Source: Lachnospiraceae bacterium
GTDB lineage: Bacteria; Bacillota; Clostridia; Lachnospirales; Lachnospiraceae
DNA length: 53,055 nt
Assembly (NCBI GenBank): GCA_021199495.1
Contig: JAJQHY010000005.1
Span: forward strand, 1-53,055
Direction of reading: 5' to 3'
Both the position numbers and the translations under genes were made by a program. Below are positions 1 through 7,229 of this stretch, piece by piece. Under the pieces are notes generated by a model. The model did no database searches. It was not told where the DNA came from and saw only the letters and a list, made by a program, of their open reading frames with translations. The stretch's first letter is position 1. Each line of letters opens with the position of its first letter.

Positions 1-54
1 AAAATCCTCAGTCTGCCGGGGCTATATAGTCCGGCAGATTGGGAAACTTATACT
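1..54. repeat. Terminal inverted repeat, left copy
   Basis: These 54 bases are the exact reverse complement of 53001-53054 at the other end of the window. The repeat contains a hairpin (CTGCCGG paired with CCGGCAG around a loop holding CTATATAG). The two copies diverge immediately inside the window. An inverted match exactly at both ends suggests that the assembly stopped at two copies of one multicopy element rather than at a circular junction. Confidence 0.85.
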
Positions 55-126
55 TTATCTAAAGGCGTTTCTGCGGTTTTAATATGTTCCTTGATGGCAG
101 GGGTGATGTTATGTGTGGGAAACGTG

Positions 127-204
127 TATTTTGAAAATATTCTAAATACCTGTTGACAGATTGATTTGAGGCGAGTATATTATATTTAGAAAAAAATCTA
201 AATA
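127..204 (+). promoter_or_regulatory. Two operator palindromes flanking the sdpR-like promoter
   Basis: Two inverted repeats share one architecture: TATTTTGA-N6-TCTAAATA at 127-148 and TATTTAGA-N6-TCTAAATA at 183-204. The second is perfect and the first has one mismatch. They bracket the -35 and the downstream edge of the -10 element. ArsR/SdpR-type repressors bind AT-rich dyads of this kind, so autoregulation by the next gene is the natural inference. Confidence 0.65.
153..181 (+). promoter_or_regulatory. SigA-type promoter of the sdpR-sdpI-like operon
   Basis: Perfect -35 TTGACA (153-158), a 17-base spacer and -10 TATATT (176-181). The palindromes at 127-148 and 183-204 lie on either side, so a bound repressor would block polymerase. 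Confidence 0.75.
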
Positions 205-277
205 CTATTTTGAAGTCCTTACTGAAGGAACGAGTCAAAATGCTGGCAAAATGCCTGGTGAAGGGAGGTGGAAACAG

Positions 278-598
278 TTGGGCTTTGCAGAAACATTCAA
301 AGCTTTGTCCGATCCGGTTCGGCGGGATATCCTGGATTTGTTAAGAAAGGAGAGCCTCTCCGCAGGGGAGATTGGAAGCCACTTTGATATGACCGGAGCG
401 ACGATTTCATATCATTTGCGTATTTTAAAGGAAGCCGGGCTGGTCAAGGAAAACAGAGTTAAAAATTATATTTATTATGAATTGAATACCTCCGTGCTGG
501 AGGAAATCATGGCCTGGCTGACGGATTTAAGGGGCGATCCGGCATCCACTGAAGATAAGACAGGATACGGAAAGCCTGATGATGCCTCGGATATATGA
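278..598 (+). CDS. ArsR-family winged-helix regulator, SdpR-like
   Basis: Small DNA-binding repressor of the ArsR/SdpR type, about 106 residues. The core is a winged helix: FKALSDPVRRDILDLL at the N-terminus, then the recognition region (MTGATISYHLRILKEAGLV) and a beta wing (VKNYIYYEL). No metal-binding cysteines are visible, which fits SdpR-type autorepressors rather than ArsR metal sensors. An ATG at 251 is in frame, but the ribosome binding site AGGGAGGTGG (262-271) sits just before TTG 278. Starting there gives an N-terminus directly before ALSDPVRR, as in the family. The next gene is an SdpI-like membrane protein 32 bases downstream, so the two form an operon. In Bacillus, SdpR represses sdpRI until SdpI sequesters it at the membrane. 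Family assignment is firm; the start is likely. Confidence 0.85.
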   Translation: MGFAETFKALSDPVRRDILDLLRKESLSAGEIGSHFDMTGATISYHLRILKEAGLVKENRVKNYIYYELNTSVLEEIMAWLTDLRGDPASTEDKTGYGKPDDASDI

Positions 599-630
599 CA
601 AGATTTATTTTGTAAGAAGGAGAAAAGGAA

Positions 631-1293
631 ATGTTGAAAAAATATCGTATGCGGATCATATTAACTTGTATTGTAATTATACTGCCGATGCTGATCGGTA
701 TTATGACTTGGGATTCGCTGCCAGAATCCATTGCGACTAATTTCGATTGGAGCGGCGAGGCAAACGGATGGAGCAGCAGGTATTTTGCGGTCTTTGGTCT
801 GCCGTGCATGATACTGGCGTTTCACTTTCTCTGCGTTTTTTCTACGCTTCTGGATCCGAGGAAGAAAGGGATTGATTCCAAAATGCTCTTGCTGGTGTTC
901 TGGATATGCCCGGCAGCCAGCTGGGTCTGCGCGGCGGTGATTTACGCGAACGCTCTGGGCATTGTACTGGACACCCTGGCAGCTGTGGAGATTTTCTGCG
1001 GCGTTCTGTTCATTGCGATCGGCAATTACCTGCCGAAATGCAGGCAGAATTATACGGTGGGCGTGAGGCTTCCCTGGACACTTAACGATACAGAAAACTG
1101 GAATAAGACAAACAGACTGGCGGGCTGGCTCTTTGTGTTAGTTGGATTTTTGTGGATTATGGCGGTGTTTACGGGAGGAATTCTGCTTCCGACGGCGGCC
1201 ACTATTCTGGCGGCGGTGATACCGGCCGGATATTCTCTGACGCTTTATTTGAGAAAAAGCGGTTATTTGAGAAAAAGAGGATCAGACGAATGA
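631..1293 (+). CDS. SdpI-family integral membrane protein (DUF1648 plus SdpI domains)
   Basis: 220-residue membrane protein with about six hydrophobic segments. The N-terminal part (LPESIATNFDWSGEANGW) is the DUF1648 signature. The C-terminal half carries the SdpI signature GNYLPKCRQNYTVGVRLPWT followed by two membrane segments. In Bacillus subtilis, SdpI gives immunity to the SdpC killing peptide and also acts as a membrane receptor that sequesters SdpR. Here the gene is coupled to an SdpR-like regulator, but no sdpC-like toxin or sdpAB maturation genes are in the window. It may therefore serve as immunity against foreign toxins or as an envelope-stress sensor. RBS AGAAGGAGAAAAGG lies upstream of the ATG. 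Confidence 0.85.
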   Translation: MLKKYRMRIILTCIVIILPMLIGIMTWDSLPESIATNFDWSGEANGWSSRYFAVFGLPCMILAFHFLCVFSTLLDPRKKGIDSKMLLLVFWICPAASWVCAAVIYANALGIVLDTLAAVEIFCGVLFIAIGNYLPKCRQNYTVGVRLPWTLNDTENWNKTNRLAGWLFVLVGFLWIMAVFTGGILLPTAATILAAVIPAGYSLTLYLRKSGYLRKRGSDE

Positions 1294-1369
1294 TAATAGC
1301 GTATAAGAATAGGAAGGGACAGGCCGCTATATGTGCGACATTTGAAAACGATATATTTTCTGTGATGTG

Positions 1370-1415
1370 ATTGGACTATCCGTCCAATGAAATTTCCATT
1401 TAAGTACGGTATGAT
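1370..1415 (+). promoter_or_regulatory. Palindromic promoter element, copy 1
   Basis: The 20-mer ATTGGACTATCCGTCCAATG (1370-1389) contains the perfect dyad ATTGGAC-N5-GTCCAAT. A -10-like TATGAT lies at 1410-1415, 20 bases further on. The same 20-mer with the same 20-base spacing to TATGAT recurs at 3336-3381. The surrounding bases differ, so this is a conserved functional element and not a long duplication. No good -35 hexamer is present, which suggests an activator-dependent promoter. Confidence 0.6.
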
Positions 1416-1531
1416 GTTTATGAATTATGGATGTGTTGTGATTGAGGAGACAGCAGATATACTTTGATGAAGTATGGGAAGACTTTGCACGTGAGATAAA
1501 ACTGGTTGGAAACTGTCAGCAGAGGTGAGAC

Positions 1532-2212
1532 ATGAGCGGCGGAGGTAAACTGCAATTTTTGATCGACTATGAGAATGTACAGGAAGCGGGATTGGATGGC
1601 GTAGAGTACCTGAAGGAAGCGGATACTCTTACTCTCTTTTTCAGCAATGCCTGTAAATGTATTTCCAGAAAAAAGATGGATGATATCTGGCAGTCGGGTT
1701 GTGAGTTTGGTGTATATAAATTGAAAAATGCAGGGAAAAATGCGCTTGATTTTTACATTGCCACCTGTGTCGGTGAATTGCTTGGAACAGGTTTTTCAGG
1801 AAAGGTGATTATCGTGAGCAAAGATAAGGGATATGCGGCTGTGAAGGACTATTGGACGGGGCGGGGTATTCCTTCGAACCGGATTTTGCGGAGTCCCTCG
1901 GTGAAGGCGGGCATTGTTTCATCTAATGAAAACAGTCTTCGGCAAAAACAGATCGCAGCAGAGTCCGCACAGGTCAGTATTGAGAATGAGTATGTGAGAT
2001 ATCAGGAGCGCCTACGCGTGAAAAACAGGCTGGAAACCATATTTCGCGGCACAGAATATGAAGAGCAGCTTGTGAAAATCTGTGAATTGGCAGAAGCGGA
2101 CTTGAAACCCAGAGATCTGTATATTGGCTCCCTGAAGCGTTTCGGGAGGGCGGATGGGACAAATATATACAGATACCTGAAACAGAAGAATGCTCTTTAT
2201 TTCTCTCCTTGA
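1532..2212 (+). CDS. PIN/NYN-like domain protein, putative RNA nuclease
   Basis: 226 residues. The N-terminal two thirds resemble a PIN/NYN-like fold: LIDYENV near residue 10 with the first acidic residue, FFSNACKCISRKK, GKNALDFYIATCVGELLG with a central Asp, and VIIVSKDKGYAAVKDYW with a further Asp. These match the acidic-cluster pattern of metal-dependent RNases, although the catalytic set is inferred from spacing only. The last 70 residues are charged and helical and end in a short motif (LYIGSLKRFGRADGTNIYRYL) that may be a small binding module. RBS AGAGGTGAG precedes the ATG. The gene stands behind the shared palindromic promoter element at 1370-1415. Substrate and role are unknown. Confidence 0.65.
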   Translation: MSGGGKLQFLIDYENVQEAGLDGVEYLKEADTLTLFFSNACKCISRKKMDDIWQSGCEFGVYKLKNAGKNALDFYIATCVGELLGTGFSGKVIIVSKDKGYAAVKDYWTGRGIPSNRILRSPSVKAGIVSSNENSLRQKQIAAESAQVSIENEYVRYQERLRVKNRLETIFRGTEYEEQLVKICELAEADLKPRDLYIGSLKRFGRADGTNIYRYLKQKNALYFSP

Positions 2213-2323
2213 AAGTATTATACTATTTGCAGTGAAATAAGGAACATTCAGAAGGGCAGCAATCAGAACTCTTTTGAATGTGCATGAAATTTGAAGTCGC
2301 ATAAGACAGGAGAGTTTTGGATA

Positions 2324-3235
2324 ATGAAATATCTGATCATCGGCGCCGGCGGAACCGGCGGCATTCTGGGATATCATCTCACGGAGGCTGGAAAGGATGT
2401 ATCGCTGATTGCACGAGGTACGCATCTGAAAGCCATGCAGGAGAAGGGGCTTACCATACATAAGTTGTGGAATGGGGAGATACAGACCTTACCGGTCAGG
2501 GCAGTTTCGGAGGAGGAGTATGAGGAAAAGCCGGACGTGATCCTGGTCTGTGTGAAGGATTATTCGTTGGACAGTGTATATCCGCTGATTCACAGGGTGT
2601 CCGGATCGGATACGATTGTGATTCCTATTCTGAATATTTATGGGACCGGCGGCAGAATGCAGGAGCAGCTTCCGGATATTCTGGTGACGGATGGCTGTAT
2701 CTATGTCTCTGCGAGTATTGAGTCTCCTGGTGTATTGACACAGCACGGTGCCATCTGCAGGGTGGTATTTGGCGTGCGTCATCAGGAAGAATACAGACCG
2801 GTATTAAAGGAGATTGCCCGCGATTTCGAGGATAGCGGGATTACCGGCATCCTTTCTGAAAACATTCAGAGAGACGCGCTGCAGAAATTTTCCTATGTCT
2901 CACCGATTGGCGCTGTCGGTCTGTATTATAACTGTGCCGCGGAGGCGATCCAGCAGGAAGGTGCGCCGAGGGAAATGTTCAAAACCATGATCCGGGAAAT
3001 TGTGTCGCTCGCTGAGGCGATGGGAATTCACTTCGAACAGGATCTGGTAGAGGTGAATCTGAAAATTCTCTCGGATCTGGCTCCGGAAGCAACCACATCC
3101 ATGCAGCGGGACATACTGGCGGGGAAGCCGTCAGAGATCGATGGACTGATTTATCAGGTTGTCCGACTGGGGCACCAGTATGGAGTTCCTATGCCGCAGT
3201 ATGAGAAGGTCGCGGAGAAATTGCGCGGCCTGTGA
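2324..3235 (+). CDS. Ketopantoate reductase (PanE/ApbA) family protein
   Basis: NADPH-dependent 2-oxoacid reductase family, 303 residues. The dinucleotide-binding loop IIGAGGTGGILG opens the protein. CVKDYSLD near residue 80 carries the conserved family Lys. The C-terminal helical domain includes KFSYVSPIGAVGL and PSEIDGLIYQVVRLG. PanE makes pantoate for coenzyme A, but this family is broad and no other pantothenate gene is nearby, so the substrate is open. An upstream TTG at 2291 is in frame, but the RBS CAGGAGAG fits ATG 2324 and places the Rossmann loop at the N-terminus as expected. The gene is followed by a clear hairpin terminator. Confidence 0.8.
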   Translation: MKYLIIGAGGTGGILGYHLTEAGKDVSLIARGTHLKAMQEKGLTIHKLWNGEIQTLPVRAVSEEEYEEKPDVILVCVKDYSLDSVYPLIHRVSGSDTIVIPILNIYGTGGRMQEQLPDILVTDGCIYVSASIESPGVLTQHGAICRVVFGVRHQEEYRPVLKEIARDFEDSGITGILSENIQRDALQKFSYVSPIGAVGLYYNCAAEAIQQEGAPREMFKTMIREIVSLAEAMGIHFEQDLVEVNLKILSDLAPEATTSMQRDILAGKPSEIDGLIYQVVRLGHQYGVPMPQYEKVAEKLRGL

Positions 3236-3263
3236 GCTAAAATGAAATAGGATACACATAAAG

Positions 3264-3302
3264 GGAAAGCAATTTCTGCCAGGAGCCGGGCTTTCCTTTT
3301 TT
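3264..3302 (+). terminator. Rho-independent terminator after the PanE-family gene
   Basis: Stem GGAAAGC (3264-3270) pairs with GCTTTCC (3290-3296), followed directly by six T residues. Confidence 0.75.
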
Positions 3303-3335
3303 GCAGTCTGTCTGCAGTTTGCAGGGTGAACCGCA

Positions 3336-3381
3336 ATTGGACTATCCGTCCAATGCAAATTCTGTCCGAATGCGTTATGAT
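3336..3381 (+). promoter_or_regulatory. Palindromic promoter element, copy 2
   Basis: Identical to the 20-mer at 1370-1389 (dyad ATTGGAC-N5-GTCCAAT), with TATGAT again exactly 20 bases downstream (3376-3381). It stands in front of the small XRE-type regulator, which makes that protein a candidate for the factor that binds both sites. Confidence 0.6.
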
Positions 3382-3429
3382 AATGCAGAACAGCTGTATT
3401 AAGGACAATCTGAAGAAGAGGTGATTTTG

Positions 3430-3753
3430 ATGTATCCGGAATATCCTAATATTGATTTACAGGAAACAGGCCGTCGCATACAGAGTGCGATCCGGAAATC
3501 CGGATACTCAGTGCGAGAGGTTCAGGAATATCTGCATCTGTCCTGCCCGCAGCCCATCTATCGGTGGTTCAAAGGGCAGATTCTGCCATCGCTGAATCAC
3601 GTATATGCACTGAGTTTGCTGTTGCATATACATATGGAGGATCTGCTTGTTGTGCAGAGTGAGAACTTGCAGGATTGTATCACAGATAATATACCTGAGA
3701 ATCAGAAAAAACGGCTTCTTTTGTATTATCAGGTTCTGTGTGATGTTGCGTAA
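3430..3753 (+). CDS. Small XRE-like helix-turn-helix regulator
   Basis: 107-residue protein. Residues about 10-70 form a lambda-repressor-like helix-turn-helix: TGRRIQSAIRKSGYSVREVQ, then LHLSCPQPIYRWFKG as the recognition region and LPSLNHVYALSLLL. This is the short XRE type common in Lachnospiraceae. No sensor domain is present; the C-terminus is a short polar tail. A GTG at 3421 is in frame, but AGAGGTG just upstream is better read as the ribosome binding site for ATG 3430. The promoter carries the palindrome also found before the PIN-like gene, so autoregulation and co-control of that gene are plausible but untested. Confidence 0.75.
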   Translation: MYPEYPNIDLQETGRRIQSAIRKSGYSVREVQEYLHLSCPQPIYRWFKGQILPSLNHVYALSLLLHIHMEDLLVVQSENLQDCITDNIPENQKKRLLLYYQVLCDVA

Positions 3754-3856
3754 CTGGCATGCGCGTCGGGCAATAAGGAGCAGCGTTTTGATAATCAGTG
3801 ACGCTGTTTCACAGGTGAGCGGAAATGAGTCTGCCGCACTTTGCATCTATTAATTA

Positions 3857-4352
3857 TCAGGTTGTATTCTGACAACATGGACAGAACGTGCTGCTCCGCC
3901 CTCCAATTACCATGCGACGAAGCGGTGTCCCGCAGGCTGGGCATGGTTCGCCCTCGTGACCGTAAACCTGTAAATAAGGCGTATTGCGGTATTCCCGGCC
4001 TTTTGTTCTGAGATATTCTTCTGCAGAGATTTCATTTGCCTGAATGAAGAATGACAGGCGCTGTGGGATTAGTGCAGCCAGGCGGCTCCATTCCTCTTTG
4101 GTCAGGCTGCTGGCCGGACGCGCCGGGTGTATTTTGGCAGCAAATAAAATTTCATCTGAATAGATGTTTCCGATTCCGGCGATTACGGATTGCTCCATCA
4201 GGCTTTCCTTGATCGCCTTTTTACGCATTCCTAATCTGTCATACAGATATTCTGCGGAGAAATCCGCGGACAGCGGCTCGACACCCAGTTTTTCCATGCC
4301 ACTGTATGTTTATGACCCGTTTTATGGTTTCTGCTTCAGGAAGTTCAGGCAT
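3857..4352 (-). pseudogene. fpg: Broken fpg (mutM) with internal deletion and frameshift
   Basis: Formamidopyrimidine-DNA glycosylase removes oxidised purines. Reading leftward from ATG 4352-4350 gives MPELPEAETIKRVI, the canonical Fpg N-terminus with the catalytic Pro and Glu. About 17 codons in, the sequence jumps into a different frame (from about 4297) and encodes the C-terminal half: LGVEPLSADFSAEYL, the helix-two-turn-helix SVIAGIGNIYSDEI, and an intact zinc finger with CPAC and CPCC. Roughly 110 residues, including the beta-sandwich and the catalytic Lys near residue 57, are missing. The product cannot be an active glycosylase. A C-terminal fragment of 146 residues could in principle be made from ATG 4297, but I see no good reason to expect it. 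Confidence 0.85.
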
Positions 4353-4677
4353 ATATGTATTACCTAACTGCGATTCGTGTTTTGTTTCACAATTATCTGA
4401 TTTATGTTTTTTCAATCTTCATACATATTTAGTCACAAAACAGTATAGCATATTGCTTCATAAATGAACAGGACGAAAATTGAAAAAGCTGCTTATGCTG
4501 AAGAGGATGCTTTTGATTAAGAGAAGCTGAAAAGAGGAGAAATGAATCTGGGAAGTGTTTACATGTAAGCGTTATATTCAGGAACAAGGCAGACAGTTAA
4601 TATCGTTTTAAGCATTGGAAGTCAGAATAATTGATGACCGGAAAAAAGGAAGCTTTCAGAGAGCAGAGGGGAAGCAC
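4353..4677. other. Intergenic stretch, mostly featureless
   Basis: AT-rich spacer between the broken fpg and the next gene. A -10-like TATACT on the minus strand (4447-4442) could be the old fpg promoter, but its -35 is poor. No RNA structure, repeat or convincing ORF was found. Confidence 0.4.
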
Positions 4678-5496
4678 ATGACGAGAGGAAAAATCATTTA
4701 CATAACGGAGCATATGCAGGTATATTCCACGATCGAATTCAACGGAGATATGTATCCTTTTGATGGAGGACATGGTGAGGAGATTGTTGAATATTTCCTG
4801 AAAAGGGGCTTTCGGGACATTTATTCATACCAGGCTTATGTGAAACGAATGGATGAGCGGTATTTTGGGTATGCATACGAATATGGACGAGAGCTTATAC
4901 ATTATATAGGGTCATACAGAGATGGCTTACTGGATTTCAGCAGGAATTATACTGACTATTTGTACCTGATTAATCATGCGGGGCAGGATATACAGATTGT
5001 ATTGAAGGATGGCAGGACGACGGTTCCGGATGGTGCGCTGGCAATTGTATATTATCAGGAGCTTCGCGAAATTATCCCGGGAAGTGATACACGCAGGAGT
5101 AGCCTTCAGACGCAGAATAAACTGCTGGCATTGATGGATGACATGGATTGGGACTTGTATCTGAAACAGAAAGAGTGGCTATACGCGCAGCAGACGCAGA
5201 TCGAGAAGTGGTATGGCCGCGAAGCGTCGGCGCTGCCTGTTGGTATCCTGAATATGATGGACAGAATTCAGGATGCCTGGGAGGAAGAGGCAGCCCGCGC
5301 CGATGCAAACGAGTGCTGGTATGAGGAAAAATGGTACGACGAGGACCTGAGAATCGCTCTTGAAGAGGCGGGTGTAGATGTGACTGCGGGGAATGTAGCG
5401 AAGCTCAAGAAGGAATGTCTGCACATTTTTGATGATAAATCGAAACGCAATGAGATGTTGGTTGGTGTGGCAAGAGAACTGGACGGTAATACATAG
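4678..5496 (+). CDS. Hypothetical protein, 272 residues
   Basis: Not recognised. ATG 4678 is preceded by AGAGGGGA at a good distance; an in-frame TTG at 4615 has no such site. The protein is soluble and rich in Tyr, Asp and Glu, with no signal peptide or membrane segment. The first 100 residues look like alpha/beta (KIIYITEHMQVYSTIEFNGD, then FLKRGFRDIYSYQAYVKRMD). The C-terminal part is helical and acidic (DAWEEEAARADANECWYEEK). The character and the neighbouring gene debris suggest accessory-element cargo, but no function is assigned. A frame-broken short ORF follows at once. Confidence 0.6.
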   Translation: MTRGKIIYITEHMQVYSTIEFNGDMYPFDGGHGEEIVEYFLKRGFRDIYSYQAYVKRMDERYFGYAYEYGRELIHYIGSYRDGLLDFSRNYTDYLYLINHAGQDIQIVLKDGRTTVPDGALAIVYYQELREIIPGSDTRRSSLQTQNKLLALMDDMDWDLYLKQKEWLYAQQTQIEKWYGREASALPVGILNMMDRIQDAWEEEAARADANECWYEEKWYDEDLRIALEEAGVDVTAGNVAKLKKECLHIFDDKSKRNEMLVGVARELDGNT

Positions 5497-5783
5497 ACAA
5501 AATGCGGCGATCATTGCTGGTGAGATTACACTGGGGCAGATTGATATCATTTTGTCATGCCTTGAGATGGGGGAACTGTTTATTCCGGAGCAGGTTGACT
5601 TGCCAGCTAAGCGATTGGAAGAATATGAATTTCAGCCAGATGATACCCCCATTTATGGAACTTGGCAGAAATAGTTTTTCATTGACGGATGCTCCTCAGA
5701 TATGCAATACGACAGCAGCTGAACTTGTCTCAAAATTTGAGACAGCAAAGAGAAAATGGTATTTGGACGGTTTTAGGTGGTAA
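5497..5783 (+). pseudogene. Frameshifted small ORF, accessory remnant
   Basis: Two overlapping frames join into one plausible protein if a single base near 5658 is removed. The first reads GEITLGQIDIILSCLEMGEL, LPAKRLEEYEFQPDDTPIY and stops at 5674. The second continues with ELGRNSFSLTDAPQIC and ends KFETAKRKWYLDGFRW at 5783. There is no clear start codon or ribosome binding site. It is either a decayed gene or a sequencing error in a G run. Family unknown. Confidence 0.4.
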
Positions 5784-5830
5784 GCCGATTTTGGCAAGAT
5801 TTTAAAATTTTATCTACACATCTGAACTTA

Positions 5831-5858
5831 TTGACCTCTGTGATTATTGTGGCATAAT
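5831..5858 (+). promoter_or_regulatory. Possible promoter of the toxin-antitoxin pair
   Basis: TTGACC (5831-5836), a 16-base spacer and CATAAT (5853-5858). A second -10-like TATAAT lies at 5864-5869 without a matching -35. The antitoxin RBS (CGGAGGTG) follows at 5883-5890. Confidence 0.45.
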
Positions 5859-5898
5859 AAAGATATAATTAGCACAGAATTTTCGGAGGTGTATAACT

Positions 5899-6174
5899 AT
5901 GATGCAGCCGTTACCAAAAGTAATACCGATTAACGAACTCAAAAACACAGCGCAGATTACCCAGACCTGCAAGGAGAGCGATGTCCCTATCATCGTTACG
6001 AAAAACGGATACGGAGAAATGGTCCTCATGAGCATTCCGCTTTATGAAAAAACGATGGCGGAAGCACAGGCAGCAACGCTCGTCAACGAAGCTCTGGATG
6101 AAATCGATGCAGGCGCGCAGCCGGTGGAAGGGCATTCTTTCCTTGCTTCCATGAAGGAGCGGTATGGAAAATAA
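5899..6174 (+). CDS. Phd/YefM-family antitoxin
   Basis: 91-residue antitoxin of a type II toxin-antitoxin module. The N-terminal DNA-binding part shows the family pattern: VIPINELKNTAQITQTCKES, then PIIVTKNGYGEMVLMSIPLYEKT. The charged C-terminal tail (NEALDEIDAGAQPVEGHSF) would wrap the toxin. CGGAGGTG lies before two consecutive ATG codons (5899 and 5902), either of which could start. The gene overlaps the downstream toxin by 11 bases, so the two are translated together. Such antitoxins usually repress their own promoter with the toxin as co-repressor. Confidence 0.88.
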   Translation: MMQPLPKVIPINELKNTAQITQTCKESDVPIIVTKNGYGEMVLMSIPLYEKTMAEAQAATLVNEALDEIDAGAQPVEGHSFLASMKERYGK

Positions 6175-6484
6175 TAAATATGCTCTGAACATCTATCCAC
6201 GGGCACAGGCAGACTTGGAGGATATCTTCCGATACATCTCAGAAGAACTCTGCAATCCAAGTGCCGCTGCTGCGCTGATTGATGACATAGATGAGTCTCT
6301 CGACCGTGTATGCTTGAATCCGCTTATGTGTCCGCTTGTCAGGAGCAGTCTGATTAAAGACAAAACGCTCCGCAAGCTCATCGTGAAAAATTACATTGTT
6401 TTCTATCGCCCAATCGAACAGAAAAGAGAAATTCAGGTTGTCCGTGTCCTTTATGGGATGATGGATTACGAAAAAATCCTCTGA
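6164..6484 (+). CDS. RelE/ParE-family toxin
   Basis: 106-residue toxin partner of the Phd/YefM-type antitoxin. The fold is visible in YALNIYPRAQADLEDIFRYI, the helix AAAALIDDIDESLDRV, and the final strands LIVKNYIVFYRP and EIQVVRVLYGMMDYEKIL. RelE members cut ribosome-bound mRNA and ParE members poison gyrase. The pairing with a YefM-like antitoxin favours RelE, but residues alone do not decide. A strong terminator follows directly. The module sits among gene remnants, typical of a stabilised accessory region. Confidence 0.87.
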   Translation: MENNKYALNIYPRAQADLEDIFRYISEELCNPSAAAALIDDIDESLDRVCLNPLMCPLVRSSLIKDKTLRKLIVKNYIVFYRPIEQKREIQVVRVLYGMMDYEKIL

Positions 6485-6490
6485 TTTTAA

Positions 6491-6520
6491 TGCCCTCGGT
6501 TTTTAAACCGAGGGCATTTC
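6491..6520 (+). terminator. Terminator after the toxin gene
   Basis: A perfect 12-bp stem, TGCCCTCGGTTT paired with AAACCGAGGGCA (6491-6502 and 6505-6516), followed by a short T-rich tail. Confidence 0.75.
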
Positions 6521-6524
6521 TATC

Positions 6525-6779
6525 TTAAAATTTGTCCATCTGCTCCTGGGCAGCCACCGCAGGATAGTTATATTCATCGTTCGGGCCCTCCACGAACATA
6601 TCGTTGACCATGCCGATGGTGAGCAGGTCAAGGCCACGGGTGTTGATTCCTGGCTGAACGCACTGTAGCAGGAAGAGCGGAGCCGTTATCTCCCTGCTGT
6701 TTTTCTGAAATTTTGAATTGCGTTGTGAATGAACAAACTGAAAAAATACCATAGTATGATTTCCTGTAAATCGCTTCAA
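6525..6779 (-). pseudogene. C-terminal remnant of an unknown protein
   Basis: The last 45 codons (LQCVQPGINTRGLDLLTIGM, VEGPNDEYNYPAVAAQEQ) have the look of a conserved protein tail. The upstream codons have no clear start, ribosome binding site or fold. I read it as a truncated accessory gene. Family not identified. Confidence 0.3.
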
Positions 6780-6789
6780 TCTCCTCTTT

Positions 6790-7057
6790 CAGGAAAACCG
6801 GATTACGCAGATGCGTTCGCGGACGATATGACTTTTTTGTGGGATTCCCAGATCGGTAAGGGACCGGACTCTTCCTATATGCGGGATGTGATGGAGGCTG
6901 ACCGGAAGCATCTTTTCGTGAAAAAAGCGATGCCGAAATGAGCTTTTATTATATGGGTACATTTGATGTTGCCAGAATATCTGCGGCGAAGAAAAAGGAT
7001 AACAGCGGCAGAGAAAAGGACATCACTAAGGTTGAAATGCGGATGCATCATATGTAA
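6790..7057 (+). pseudogene. DUF3427-like C-terminal remnant with one-base frameshift
   Basis: The frame to 6941 reads DDMTFLWDSQIGKGPDSSYM, then EADRKHLFVKKA. Adding one G between 6929 and 6930 continues it as ADAEMSFYYMGTFDVARIS, then DITKVEMRMHHM and stop at 7057. This matches the layout of DUF3427, the domain at the C-terminus of some DEAD/DEAH helicase-like proteins (W-x-S-Q ... LFV ... FYY-G). The helicase part is absent. It is a decayed gene end, or a sequencing error on top of a truncation. Confidence 0.5.
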
Positions 7058-7160
7058 TAGCTTGCTGAGCAGATAAGCCAGCACCAGAGAAGTGGTGATT
7101 GTGCTGAGAATGATTGGCAGAGACTGCGCGCCTGTCTGCAGAGAAAATCCACTTTTCCGG

Positions 7161-7189
7161 TTGACATTGCTCCCGACTCTCTTCATAAT
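7161..7189 (+). promoter_or_regulatory. Promoter of the GH31 gene
   Basis: Perfect -35 TTGACA (7161-7166), a 17-base spacer and CATAAT (7184-7189), about 40 bases before the GH31 start. Confidence 0.65.
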
Positions 7190-7229
7190 AAAAACAAAAG
7201 ATTTCCAGCAACGAAACGGAGGAAACATC

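Noticed and set aside
1152-1370. A 72-codon ORF overlapping the end of the sdpI-like gene
   Set aside because: Most of it is an out-of-frame reading of the sdpI-like gene, with no RBS and no family features.
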